DNA from: Chara braunii
Lineage: Eukaryota > Streptophyta > Charophyceae > Charales > Characeae
Direction of reading: 5' to 3'
NCBI GenBank assembly: GCA_003427395.1
Contig: BFEA01000668.1
Span: 421,909-443,698, forward strand
Length of the DNA stretch: 21,790 bases
Position numbers and translations under genes: made by a program. Shown here in pieces: positions 1 to 9,308 of this stretch; position 1 is the stretch's first letter, and every line of letters begins with the position of its first letter. The notes under the pieces were generated by a model. That model saw nothing but the letters and a program-made list of their open reading frames with translations. It was not told where the DNA came from and made no database searches.

Positions 1-52
<52 letters not shown>
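1..52. repeat. (GA)n dinucleotide microsatellite
   Basis: The window opens with an uninterrupted run of GA dinucleotides, 26 units long, that ends where unique sequence begins. It is truncated by the window edge, so its real length is unknown. Confidence 0.98.
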
Positions 53-55
<3 letters not shown>

Positions 56-762
56 GTACTATTCGAACAGTACACATGTGCGTACTATTTGGATTCTCAG
101 GAGCTACTTCGAAAAATCGAGTTTTCCAGGGAAAGTTGAATAGTACATACGTGCGTTTTGTTCGGGGAAGACTGTAGGCCACCAAACAGGCTCCTTTGGG
201 CCGTTTGATCTCAACAGGATCCAGCGGTCCACATGAGAGTGTGTGTCACCAAAGTCAGACCCAGGCCTGAAAATGTGTGGCCTGGGTTCCTACTGAGGTC
301 CAGTTCCTACCCTGCTGTCTCAGCAGCAAGGCCTGGAAAGAAAAACGGCCCGGTACAAAAAGTTGAGCACAGCCCCAGCCTCAAAAGGATGAAACAGTAC
401 ACGCCAGGGTTTTGGATAGTACGAAGTCCTGGGCACTCCTCTAGACAGAACAAAGTGAATTGGCAGCTAAGACAACCATACTGACAACAACAAAATACAC
501 AGAAATCAAGATCAAAGCAGACCGAACAAAACTGTGGACTGAGAACAGGCAAAATGCACACATGGATGGACTCAGAACCATGGTAACCGCGGACCCGGAC
601 GCCAGACACTTCCGGACTGTATTCCAGACTTATGTATGGACTGGTCCGGACAGTCCGGTGATCTGGACACCATCGGACACCTGCACAGTCCGGACTGACG
701 TTAGAGGGTCCAAAACTGTCCGGACCCGAAAGGGAAATTTTTTTAAAAAAGGGAAAAAAAAA
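53..762. other. Unassigned DNA without a recognisable gene
   Basis: No recognisable protein, RNA or transposon domain was found here. The open frames on both strands (up to about 160 codons) have repetitive, low-complexity translations and no family resemblance. Two local patterns are visible: GTACTATT near 58 and 85 with its inverse AATAGTAC near 148, and a cluster of TCCGGA boxes between 611 and 725 that includes the 12-bp palindrome at 686-697. Confidence 0.6.
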
Positions 763-784
763 GGGAGGGGGTGGGGTGGGGGGG
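763..784 (+). other. G-rich tract with quadruplex potential
   Basis: Four runs of 3, 5, 4 and 7 guanines are separated by single A or T bases, which meets the usual G-quadruplex pattern. A shorter version (runs of 4 and 6 G) occurs at 1047-1057 at the start of the second tandem repeat unit. The tract is preceded by poly-T and poly-A runs at 738-762. Confidence 0.6.
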
Positions 785-1045
785 TGTTGGACAGCAGACA
801 CTCACCGGCGCTGCACTTCGGAGTTCAAACAGTGGAGCACCTGTCTTGCAGCAAACCAAGAAGTACATTCAACTAACAGACATGCAAACTTGTAAACGAA
901 GCTGGCAAAAGACACAAGAGTAATGACCTACCAAACACGGACTAAGACACACAGCTGATTTCTGAGTTTTGCTCATGGAATGTATCCCTTACTGAGTTTC
1001 CCGCTTGTTGCTGAGTTTTCTAAGTCAGTGTGGGTGCATGCTTGC
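773..1045 (+). repeat. Tandem repeat unit, copy 1 (uninterrupted)
   Basis: This unit starts with the G-rich run followed by ttggacagcagacactcacc and ends with gtgcatgcttgc. Its first part matches 1046-1130 and its second part (from 853) matches 18729-18921, with scattered substitutions. It is therefore an intact copy of the sequence that element A interrupts in copy 2. No coding capacity was recognised in it. The left boundary is approximate because it lies in a G run. Confidence 0.85.
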
Positions 1046-1130
1046 NGGGGTGGGGGGTTGTTGGACAGCAGACACTCACCGGNANTGCACTTCGNAGTTC
1101 AAACAGTGGAGCACCCGTCTTGCAGCAAAC
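1046..1130 (+). repeat. Tandem repeat unit, copy 2, left part
   Basis: This is the left portion of the second repeat unit, matching about 773-856. It contains several Ns (1046, 1083, 1085, 1095) and ends in the AAAC target duplication directly before the 5' LTR. The rest of the copy resumes after the 3' LTR at 18729. Confidence 0.85.
1127..1130. repeat. Target site duplication AAAC, left copy of element A
   Basis: AAAC directly precedes the TG of the 5' LTR. The same AAAC follows the CA of the 3' LTR at 18729-18732. The empty repeat unit has a single AAAC at 853-856 at the equivalent position, which supports a real 4-bp duplication rather than chance. Confidence 0.8.
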
Positions 1131-2102
1131 TGCAGTAACCCTCTTCAGAAGTAGCCTGGGGCCCAGAACTCAGCCCCAGGCAATGNAGACCAAAGTTGGT
1201 CTGCGCTAGGCTGTGTGACCAGGACACGCCCAGGTCTGAGTCTGTCGCGTTTGGCTGTGTGACCAAACGCTGCACTCAGGAAAGTCAAGAGTCAAAGTCA
1301 TCTGTAGAGTCAAAGGTACCGCGCCCAGGCCCTTGGTTGGATACACTCACTTGTTGTGCGCAGGTACCCAGACCAGCATCCAGGCCGAAGGGATTTCAGT
1401 TTCAGACCAATCCGTTTGCATCAAGATCTGGACGGCTAAAGGTTGCAGCATCCGGGGTCCAGACCCCGAGTCAANGCTACTTANGCGTTGACCTCCCTGG
1501 CTTTGACATTCATTCNTTCTGTCTTGCGTTGATGCTGACTTCACGCATTGACTTCAACGCTGGCTCGACGCTGCGACGCTGGCATTTGTGATTCGGCGAG
1601 GCGCTGCTAGTCCGGCATGGTGGCTGGCTTGCACCTGTCTTCTTGGCATGCTGACGTGGCAGNTGCCATGCGCTGTCGCTAATGTGGCCGCTGCCACGTG
1701 TGTTATTGGATGACGTGGCTGCCGCCACTGTTCTACTGTGGCTGACGAGGCGAGTCTACGGGAGAGATCGTGGATACGTACCTGATGGTCTTCATGTCGA
1801 CATTGCTCCTGCGCTGATGAGAAACTACTTAGACGTGCCACGTGGCACATTGAGGTTACGTCAGATGCTCGTTCAGACTATTGACTATTGAGGTGGTGAT
1901 CGAGGAGGGAGCCCGAAGCAGGAATGGGCCTTTGTATTCTTCCTCTCCTTTGTCTAATCTCCCTCCTCTCTCTTCGTCTCTGTATGATCATCTCATCTCA
2001 TTCTGTCTGGATACGATTTTGACTATTGGTAATCATCAGCTGGTTGACATTTATCTGGGCTTGCATTGTTGACGATAGTATTCACGATCGGGGTTCATTG
2101 CA
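1131..2102 (+). repeat. 5' LTR of element A
   Basis: This 972-bp LTR matches 17698-18728 from its TG start to its CA end. Compared with the 3' copy it lacks 52 bp at 1760/1761 and about 8 bp near 1412, and it carries several Ns. It includes ACGT-core boxes (tgacgtggc at 1652-1660 and 1711-1719) and the perfect 14-bp palindrome GTGCCACGTGGCAC at 1835-1848 centred on a G-box. No TATAAA box was seen in the LTR itself. The primer binding site follows 3 bases after its end. Confidence 0.95.
1835..1848. promoter_or_regulatory. G-box palindrome in the 5' LTR
   Basis: GTGCCACGTGGCAC is a perfect 14-bp palindrome containing CACGTG, the core recognised by plant bZIP and bHLH factors. The 3' LTR version at 18462-18475 has one substitution (GTGTCACGTGGCAC), which keeps the core but breaks the outer symmetry. 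A promoter role is inferred from the LTR context. Confidence 0.5.
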
Positions 2103-2105
2103 ATT

Positions 2106-2117
2106 TGGTATCGGAGC
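2106..2117 (+). other. Primer binding site, initiator Met-tRNA type
   Basis: TGGTATCGGAGC differs by one base from TGGTATCAGAGC, the sequence complementary to the 3' end of initiator tRNA-Met and used for minus-strand priming by most plant LTR retrotransposons. It begins 3 bases after the 5' LTR, the expected place. The A-to-G change may reflect decay. Confidence 0.9.
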
Positions 2118-2205
2118 AGTTCTCCTGACGACGACGATTGTACACGTGTGCACGTGCCAGGTGGTGCGCAGGTAAGTGAAATGCACACGTGGCTTGAGCA
2201 TGCGA

Positions 2206-2743
2206 TGACGTGGCAAGAGATACGCCGGGGATGCTGACCTGGCACAAACTTCACTGGCGAGAAGACACTGCTGGTACAGACTTCGCTGGCCAGAGGACAT
2301 CCCTACAAGGCTGCTGACGTGGCAGTAGGGATCGCGACAAAGGATACCGCACGCCAGCCTGGATCGCGACACTGACATGGCATAGTGATCCCTTGCTGAC
2401 GTGGCATATGTTGTGCCGCGTCCGAAGACCTTATTGCTGATGTGGCACTTCTCATGCTGCTGAAGTGCGACAAGGTCTATTGCAGATGCTGACGTGGCCT
2501 TGAGGAGACAGGATTGAACGCTGACGTGGAAGGAAGCAAGTGACCACAACTGTCTTTGTGAGGTGGTAACTTCCTGCCGACGTGGCATTGGTCTCTTCAG
2601 CCGACGTGACATGATCTGGTTGGCTGGAACGGTGACGGTATCCCAACGTGACGCGTGGAAGTGGCACGTGGATAGGATCAGAGTACACATTTGCTGACGT
2701 GGCATCCCGCTATTGGTTGACTGGACAAAGTGCTGACGTGGAA
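2206..2743 (+). promoter_or_regulatory. Array of about 12 ACGT-core (bZIP-type) boxes in the leader
   Basis: A 10-base motif close to TGACGTGGCA recurs on the plus strand at about 2206, 2235, 2315, 2373, 2397, 2438, 2490, 2522, 2578, 2602, 2695 and 2734. The surrounding bases are not repeated, so this is not a simple tandem repeat. TGACGTGG matches the hybrid C-box/G-box bound by plant bZIP factors. Related boxes occur in the LTR (1652, 1711), near 2771 and at 3032. The array lies between the primer binding site and a TATA box at 3091. Function is inferred from motif density and position. Confidence 0.6.
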
Positions 2744-3090
2744 GGATGTGCTGTGTTGGCACTCCAGGAATGACACGTGCCAGGCAGGATTACTGCCAAG
2801 TAAGAGAAGCATTTTGAAAACGACGGCGGTACAGCTGACTGAATTGACTATACAGTTGTAGTGCCAGCTGTCCGGGAGAGTGCATAATCGCACTGACACC
2901 AGGAAGACACTGCAAATTGAAGAAGGTTGCTGACAAATTGTTTTGCTGTTGTTGTTGGCATACTTACCTTGTCATTGCTGTGTTGTGGTGCTTGCGTACT
3001 TACTTGTGTGTTGTGTCTGATCACACGGGCCTGACGTGGTACCTGTAGACTCATAGGACATCATCACACAGACGAAAGAACAACAATTAG

Positions 3091-3098
3091 TATAAATA
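3091..3098 (+). promoter_or_regulatory. Candidate TATA box upstream of gag
   Basis: TATAAATA, in the context agtataaatagag, is a strong plant-type TATA box. It lies about 350 bp downstream of the ACGT-box array and 80 bp upstream of the first gag ATG at 3178. It is outside the LTR, which is unusual for an LTR element. Transcription from it is not demonstrated. Confidence 0.45.
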
Positions 3099-3177
3099 GA
3101 GATTTGTTCCTTTTTATTATTTCTTTTTAGTTTTCTGTTCCATCATTGCGAATATTGTCTCAAATCTGATTTCCAAA

Positions 3178-4971
3178 ATGTTTGGTGTGTGGAAATTACT
3201 TTTGCTTCTTTTTCCAATGACATCCTTAATGGGTGAAGGGTCTTCCGAACCCAAGACTAGGAGACAGGCGGAAACAAAGAAACAAGAGTTATTGGCTCTA
3301 TGGGACCAGCTAATGAATGATTTGCATTTGTCTGGACCGGAAGCAGAACGACACGTTCGTAATCTGTTTGATTTGAAGACGGTAGAGGACCGTCTAAAGC
3401 AAGCAATTACGGTCGGAAGGCGCTGGACCAATTTGCTATCAAGCAGTTTGAAGAAGTCATGGAGTTATCTAGGAAAGGGGAAATCAGACCAGAAGTGACC
3501 GAGGCTACGATTGACGCAAACATCTAGCAATTAAGAGAGGCGCTGGCTGCGGAAGAAAAAGAAAGAAGAAAGAACTAGCCTGGAAACATGAACAGGAATT
3601 GAGAAGGGAACAGAAAGTGAATGAAATTAGACAAGTGATAGGAACAGACGGGAAGGAACAGACTGACATGACACAGACATTGTATCACATCATGACTTAC
3701 CTCAACTTCTTGGAAGAGAAGATTGACAGACAGCAAAGCCAGTTAGACGAAATTGTTGTGGGATTGCGAACTGTCACAAACATTGTGAAAGGGAAGCATC
3801 CGGTCTAAGAAAAAGAAGAAGAGGTCAAGAAGAAAAGAAACAAGTTAAAAAGTTGATGAGTGATACAATGAAGTCCGCTGATCCTCAGGATCATAAGACG
3901 TCTAATGGAGGGGGATCAAGTCCACCGTCTTCTCCACCGAACACTCCTTCTTCTCCTCCCTCCTCTCCACCTCCGCAACCTCCAGCTTCTCCGCAAGGTA
4001 AGGTAAGCACGGAACCGGAGAAGCAGAAAAGAAAAAAAAAAAGTGAAGATGAAATTGCCATTCACGTTTTGCAACAAGAAGGATGAGAACTTGTTGCTCT
4101 GGATAGCGGAAATTCAGACATACTGTAGCACGACCCTTGTTGAACCTGAGTCCCAGGTTGGGGGGGAAGCTAAGAAATGGTTATTGGCGAAGCTAACGCT
4201 GCAGGGTTCGATGACATTGGTGAATGGGCTAGGACATTGACGCTGAAACAGTTCCTTGGTAAGATCAAGGAACAGTTTTTAGATAAGACAACGACTGATA
4301 AGGCCTTTGACCAGCTCACCAGCATTGGACAAAGACATTGGACCTTAGTGGAAGCACTGTCCCAAGAGGCTGATCGGTTGCTGCAGGTTCCTGGATTGAA
4401 CCTGCAAGACAACCAAGTCTTGTATATTTATTCCCGCGCTCTGCCCGAGCCCATTCGTGGATAACTCGTGGCAAAATCGAAATCCGAAAAGTACAATTAT
4501 AGACAGTTTCGCGATTTCGCTTTCCAGCAAGAGTAAATGACTTCACAGGTAAAGAATTTTTATGCCTCTGTAGTAAAGTGTGGGGGTGGAGGAGGCGCAG
4601 GCGTAGGTAAGCGGGTACTCTGGCGCCAAAAGCGTCAGGACCACACCCTCGTCGTCTTTGACGACGATACTGTGGAGAAGTGGCCATTGGAGGTCGAGGG
4701 TGTGGCAAGCAGCAATGATTCCGGGAAGGGGGAAGTCGTTGCTGCCGTGGTCAACAAGGGAGGACCACGACCACCAGGAAAGAAGAAGAAGCCACGCTCG
4801 TTTCCCGAGCATCCCGGAATTGCGGTCGGGAGGCCATGGGAGAAGATGGGAATTACACGAGAATTGTGGCAGGAAAGAATGAACAATGTCCAATGTCTAA
4901 AGTGTGGTATCGCAGGGCACATGATTGCCTGGTGCCCACTTATTCGGAACCCAAAAGCGAGCAGCCAGTAG
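3178..4971 (+). pseudogene. gag: gag of element A (nucleocapsid/capsid polyprotein), multiply broken
   Basis: Gag forms the cytoplasmic particle that packages retrotransposon RNA. The first open part (3178-3498) starts with a hydrophobic stretch, then a charged helical region. Coding then moves through two other frames (about 3417-3523 and 3560-3808) with the character of a coiled coil. A Pro/Ser-rich, Lys-rich linker is at 3853-4086. The retrotransposon gag domain begins near 4046 in frame 2 and continues from about 4177 in frame 1, with stops at 4462-4464 and 4534-4536. The final part has a zinc knuckle, CLKCGIAGHMIAWC (CX2CX4HX4C), near 4895-4936, typical of nucleocapsid. At least four frameshifts and several stops make it non-functional. 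The authentic start is uncertain: 3178 is the first ATG after the TATA box, but a downstream ATG at 3229 would avoid the hydrophobic segment. Confidence 0.85.
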
Positions 4972-5048
4972 GAGTGGCATCTGCTCCTACTAAGTTAAAG
5001 GGTTTGGACTAAAAAGAAGGTAAGGCGCCTACGATCCCTTCCAACCCT

Positions 5049-5699
5049 TTGACTCACACGGCAGAGGATGGTTCTTCTTCGGCCCATCGTCCAGAACACC
5101 CTGAATCTGTCTTATGCACTGTCTCTCTGGACGACTCTCTTGACGAGCTTGGTAACGAGTTGCTGGCATTACGAAGCTCGTGGGCTAAGAAAGCAAAGTC
5201 TAAGGGTGACCTACTACTCGCGGGCGTAGAGATTGCACATACCCGCGCAGGTGCACTATTGGACTCAGGATCAACGCGATCCTACATATCCGAGCAAGAA
5301 ATCTGGAAGTTACATCTCGAAATGAAGGTAAAGAATTTGTCTCGACCAAGCACGTCTATCCTAGTTGACAAAAGCACGATCACTGTCTGGCAATATGTTG
5401 ATCGTGTGAAGTGTCAATTCCGTACCAAGGAAGGAAAAAAAATTGTTCTCGAGGTTTCCTTTCCTGTAGAAAAAAAGTTACCTTTTGATTTGATTTTGGG
5501 AATGGACTGGCACGAGGAAGCCAACCCAGATATCAAGTTCAGAGAGAAGATTGTGCAATTGCGAGATGCACACTATGAATTGAAACCTATCAAATTGTAT
5601 CATAAGTCTGACTCTGAGTTATCCAGCATTCCGATCGATGGTTTCAAAGAAAAAGTTGGAACAGGAAGTAATCATGGTTTTAGTAAAGAAAGCAGGTGA
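5049..5699 (+). pseudogene. Retroviral-type aspartic protease of element A
   Basis: This open frame encodes the protease that matures Gag-Pol. The catalytic signature ALLDSGSTRSYIS (D-S-G) is near residues 74-86, and the conserved second part FDLILGMDW is near residues 149-157, as in plant Ty3/gypsy proteases. It lies between the gag zinc knuckle and the RT, as expected. The N-terminal 45 residues are acidic and Ser-rich with no recognised domain. The protease-RT reading frame shifts near 5638-5650, so the two are no longer fused in one frame. The catalytic motif is intact, so loss of function comes from the broken polyprotein rather than from the active site. Confidence 0.85.
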
Positions 5700-6486
5700 C
5701 TCTTCTACTTCCTATCCTCTTTCGACTGAAAAACTCCTAAGCGAGTATAAAGATTTGTTTACCGAACCAACAGGAATAACTGAACGTGCTATCAAGCACA
5801 CAATTGAAATCATTCCTGGCAGTAAGATTCCCAAGGACCCTACATATCGAATGTCTCCTAGGGAACTTGAGGAATTGCGAAAACAACTACAAGACTGAAC
5901 AGAAAAAGGATGGATTCGCCCTAGCTCCTCTCCTTATGGTGCCCCTGTATCGTTTGTGTCCAAAAAGGAAGGTGAGTTGAATCACTGTATTGACTACAGA
6001 GGGTTGAATGTTGTCACTGTTAAGAATGTTGAACCTCTACCTCGAATTGACGACTTGCTAGACCAATTGCAGGGCTATAAGTTTTTTAGTAAGATTGATC
6101 TGAAGTTGGGGTACCATCAGATCGAGGTGGAACCCACGGCCCTACATAAGACCGCATTCCGAATGAGGTATGACCATTACGAGTTTGTGGTCATGCCCTT
6201 CGGACTGACGAATGCCCTAGCGACCTTCCAAAGGTCTATGAATGAACTCTTTCATCAATGGTTAGACAAGTTCGTAATTGTTTATCTCGATGATATTCTA
6301 GTATACAGTAAGACACTATAAGATCATGAGAAGCAGCTTCGTCTGATGCTAGAGAAGTTGCGAGAGGGCAACTTCAAGATCAATTCCAAGAAGTCTGAGT
6401 TTGCTAAGTTCGAAGGTCTAAGGCCGGAAGAGAAAAAAATTTCAGCAATTAGAGATTGGCCACAACCTAAGTCTATAACTGAATTG
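5638..6486 (+). pseudogene. pol: Reverse transcriptase of element A, 5' part of pol, cut by the LINE
   Basis: This is the RT that copies retrotransposon RNA into DNA. In one frame it shows the connecting region, then YRMSPRELEELRKQL, SSPYGAP, the DYRGLN motif, [14 protein letters not shown] with the first catalytic Asp, [13 protein letters not shown], and [12 protein letters not shown] with the YLDD catalytic pair. Two in-frame stops interrupt it: TGA at 5896-5898 and TAA at 6319-6321. The reading breaks off at 6486 after the residues KSITEL, where the LINE begins. The protein resumes at 15598 with VIFPGLASYYRKF. If the LINE and one target copy are removed, the two parts join one base out of frame, so a base was lost at the junction or pol was already shifted. 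All visible RT catalytic residues are conserved. Confidence 0.93.
6477..6486. repeat. LINE target site duplication, left copy
   Basis: aactgaattg occurs here in pol and again at 15589-15598 after the LINE poly-A. Eight bases (ctgaattg) are certain; the leading As cannot be separated from the poly-A tail. This length is typical of target-primed reverse transcription. Confidence 0.85.
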
Positions 6487-7574
6487 GATAATCGCGCTCG
6501 CTTAGCGCATCGACGCAGCGGGTCTGCGTGGAAAGCAGAGCGAAGCGGCCGCCAGAGAGAAACCGTGTACACGGCAAGATCGGAGCATCGTTGTGCATAG
6601 AACGGGAGTAGCGAAACACGACGACGCATGCAAGGCGCAATGAATACAGCGTTACGTGGAATGGTGGAGTTTTGGAACTAAGCGGGATCTCGCCGGAGGC
6701 TAGTAGCCGAGACAGCGGGAATCTAGTCTTGTTACATCCAGAAGCGAGCGCTACAACGGCGCCTTGAACGACCCGATCCCCATGGGACCCCGCTCGGGGA
6801 AACTAGAGCGGTGGGGGACGCGGGCCTGAGAAGGTCGTCATCAAGCGGCCAGGCAGGCAAGAAGACTGACACTATCAAGCATCCAAGGTGGTCTACAAAA
6901 CCAAAATCAGGTAAGTTCATATCACTCTTCCCGGCGAACAGAGGGGTCGACCTCGGTGTCTCTCATCTCTCCCAAATCCCCCCCCCTTCCTTTCCTCATC
7001 CTCCCACTCCTGTCACTCCCCCATTTGCTTACCCCAGTTGTTCGGGGACTCATTCGGGATTCTTCATCTTACCCTCGCAAATCCCTCTCTTCTCCCCTTC
7101 CGCCCGAGGTTTACACGGGTCGAGGCTTATACGAAGTTTCCGGTTGCTCCGTCCATCCCCTTGCCTCCTCCCCGACCCTTTTGTCATCAGGATTTCCCTC
7201 CCTGATTAACCTGATTGCTACAGCTTTCCCTGCCCCCTTTCCCCTCCCTTCTACCTGGGGGCTTCGCCCGAAGCTCCCTTCGCTCGCTCCAGCGTCAACC
7301 CCCTGCCCTGTGACTCTCCCCATTTTCTCGTCACCCTGCACCCCGACCCGATCGTCCACCTCCTCCCATCCTTCTTCTCTCTTTTCCTGACAGCCGGCTG
7401 CCTCAACCGGCGGAGGAAGCTTCCACAAACAAGCAGGTCAGATAGGGATATGGAAAATCGCCTGGGGAATTTGCGTCTCAAGTGAAGGGCAGGCAGATCC
7501 GGGTTTCACCAGGACGAAGCAGGGAACCAAGGGTTAAGGAAAATTCACAGCAGGAACAAGAAGGGAGATACACA
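6487..7574 (+). other. LINE 5' untranslated region
   Basis: This roughly 1.1-kb segment precedes ORF1 and has no supported coding region. The first 450 bases are GC-rich and contain short self-complementary stretches, for example around 6790-6825 where cccgctc can pair with gagcggt. Positions about 6960-7400 are strongly pyrimidine-rich (C and T runs), which explains the proline/serine/leucine-rich spurious open frames there. Plant LINE 5'UTRs carry internal promoters; no specific element was recognised. Confidence 0.65.
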
Positions 7575-7660
7575 ATCAGGGGAGGTAAAGAGGAGAGGGG
7601 AAGATAGCGATTCTCAAGGGGATTCCAAAATATCAAAGAGTCCACAGAAAGCTGGACAGT

Positions 7661-9304
7661 ATGATGATGTATAAGGGAGCGGTGAGGCAGCATGTCCAGA
7701 CCCGGCTTGCGTACATTATAAGGGATCGTAGAACGAGGGAAGTTGGAAACGGAAAGGCAGGGCAAGGGGGTAACGGAGGAGAAGAAAGGGCAAAAGGTCA
7801 GGGGGGAACAACAGCCCCCCCGCGACAAAAGGAGACAGCAGACCCTTCACGACCGGTGGTGACAGCAGACCCCTCGAGAGAAACGTCTAGGCCCGAAACA
7901 TGGGCTGAAAAAGTGGGAAGACCGTTTGTTGGAAAGTTCATCTCGGTACAACGCAGGGGGGACAAAGGGAAGGGAGAGGGGAAGGATGCGAGCAATGAAT
8001 GGAAAATACCGCTATCAAACGTGTCGACAGTAGGGGCTTTCTTCCTGACACGTCTCCTGTCACCTTCAGAAAGCAGGATATTGCACCAGGGGGGTAAATC
8101 AACCATAGTCAAAGCCCTCCCAAACGACAAAGTCAAACTGAGAGACGAGTTATTCACTCGTTATGCGAGCAATTGGGCTTTCCACGACGACGCAGCATTC
8201 AAGTCAATGAACGACAAAATCAACTGGGTTAGGGGTCGTCTAGCGGCTTTCAAAGGGTCTCCAAAAACCGCGAACGAGTTCTTTTTAATCCAGCCAGCGT
8301 CATCGACTGTCATAACTGTTATTTGCATGTTTGAATCAGACAAAAGGATGATGGACAACTGGAAATCACTCCGATGCAAGGGAGCAGAGGTAAGAATATA
8401 TCCATGATCCCCCCCACGGCAGCAAAAACCGGAAGAACGGAGAGAACAAATGATGAGAGAATTTTTCTGGGTGGAGTTCCGGCATGTCCCAATCGAAGTC
8501 CAGGTTGCATTAGTGCAAGATTTCGCGGAAAAATATGACGTGGTAGGCTTCATAGACCCCTTGCCGCCGCACGTAGCAAAGAGAAACGATTATCTCATGC
8601 TGGCCATTAACCTCCTTGACACCCAGATATTTGCGATTGATGGCATCCTACCCTACTGTATAGGAGGCAGGCTGTACCGCATACACACTGCCCACAAACA
8701 CCGTCCTTGGTGTTTCAGGTGTCAGGCGTACGACCACCTATACACGGACACCGAATGCCCTCACCACCCGTCCCGCACAGCGAAACCCACCGGGCGCCTG
8801 AAGAGAGACCCTTTCAACAAATCACGATGGTGCACTGTGGATCCCGGCCATGAAGGATGGGTATTCATAGACGAACCAGGAAAAGACAGCGGTGCCATAG
8901 TGGGATGGTCGTGGGAAGGGGAAGGGAGCCCGGTGTTAACCACCGAACCCCCGCTTTTGTGGGCCCCCCCCAGATCACTGGAGGCCCATCTGGCACAATC
9001 CAAGGGACTCCCGTCTCCAGGGGAACAGGAAAGGGAGAGAGAAAAGTGGACTGAGGTGCCAGGATCAGGGGAGAGCCCTAAGAGACGAGAGGAACCTGGG
9101 AGAGGTACACCAGGGGGGGGTGAGACAGACTCGAGGAGGGGGGAAGGCACAGGCGGAAGGGGGCGCAGAGGTGATGGAAAGACCAGGGGGGCATGGGGGA
9201 CAAATGGGACAAGTGAAGGCCCCCCAGGGATAAAAGAAGCAAGGAGGAGGGGGGAGTCTGGAAGGGATTTCGGAAGGACATACGATGCAGGCATCCTGGT
9301 TTGA
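7661..9304 (+). pseudogene. LINE ORF1, RNA-binding protein with zinc knuckle, one stop
   Basis: ORF1 proteins bind LINE RNA and act as chaperones in the ribonucleoprotein. One reading frame runs from ATG 7661 to a stop at 9302-9304, broken only by TGA at 8405-8407. The first 115 residues are basic, Gly/Pro/Ser-rich and probably disordered. A folded region with the pattern of plant LINE ORF1 follows, with a segment ending in EVRIYP just before the stop and VEFRHVPIEVQVALVQDF just after it. Near position 8709 is a knuckle, CFRCQAYDHLYTDTEC (CX2CX4HX6C). The C-terminal third is highly charged and Gly/Arg/Glu-rich. The frame is open upstream to about 7575 without another ATG, which supports 7661 as the start. 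Coding-like sequence continues downstream in another frame. Confidence 0.8.
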
Positions 9305-9308
9305 ATAG

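Noticed and set aside
307-801. 164-codon minus-strand open frame near the left end
   Set aside because: Low-complexity, cysteine- and proline-rich translation running through the poly-A/G-rich tract, with no recognisable domain or overlap with a homologous copy elsewhere.
2082-2762. 226-codon minus-strand open frame in the leader of element A
   Set aside because: It is the complement of the ACGT-box array; the translation reflects repeated box complements and resembles no protein family.
3178-3240. Signal peptide at the start of gag
   Set aside because: The hydrophobic start MFGVWKLLLLLF looks like one, but Gag is cytoplasmic and a downstream ATG (3229) may be the real start. The sequence cannot decide.
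6956-7390. 144-codon proline/leucine/serine-rich open frame in the LINE 5'UTR
   Set aside because: The frame is produced by a long pyrimidine-rich tract that is open in several frames; no domain is present.
8761-9294. 177-codon minus-strand open frame opposite LINE ORF1
   Set aside because: It is a shadow of the Gly/Arg/Pro-rich ORF1 C-terminus on the opposite strand.
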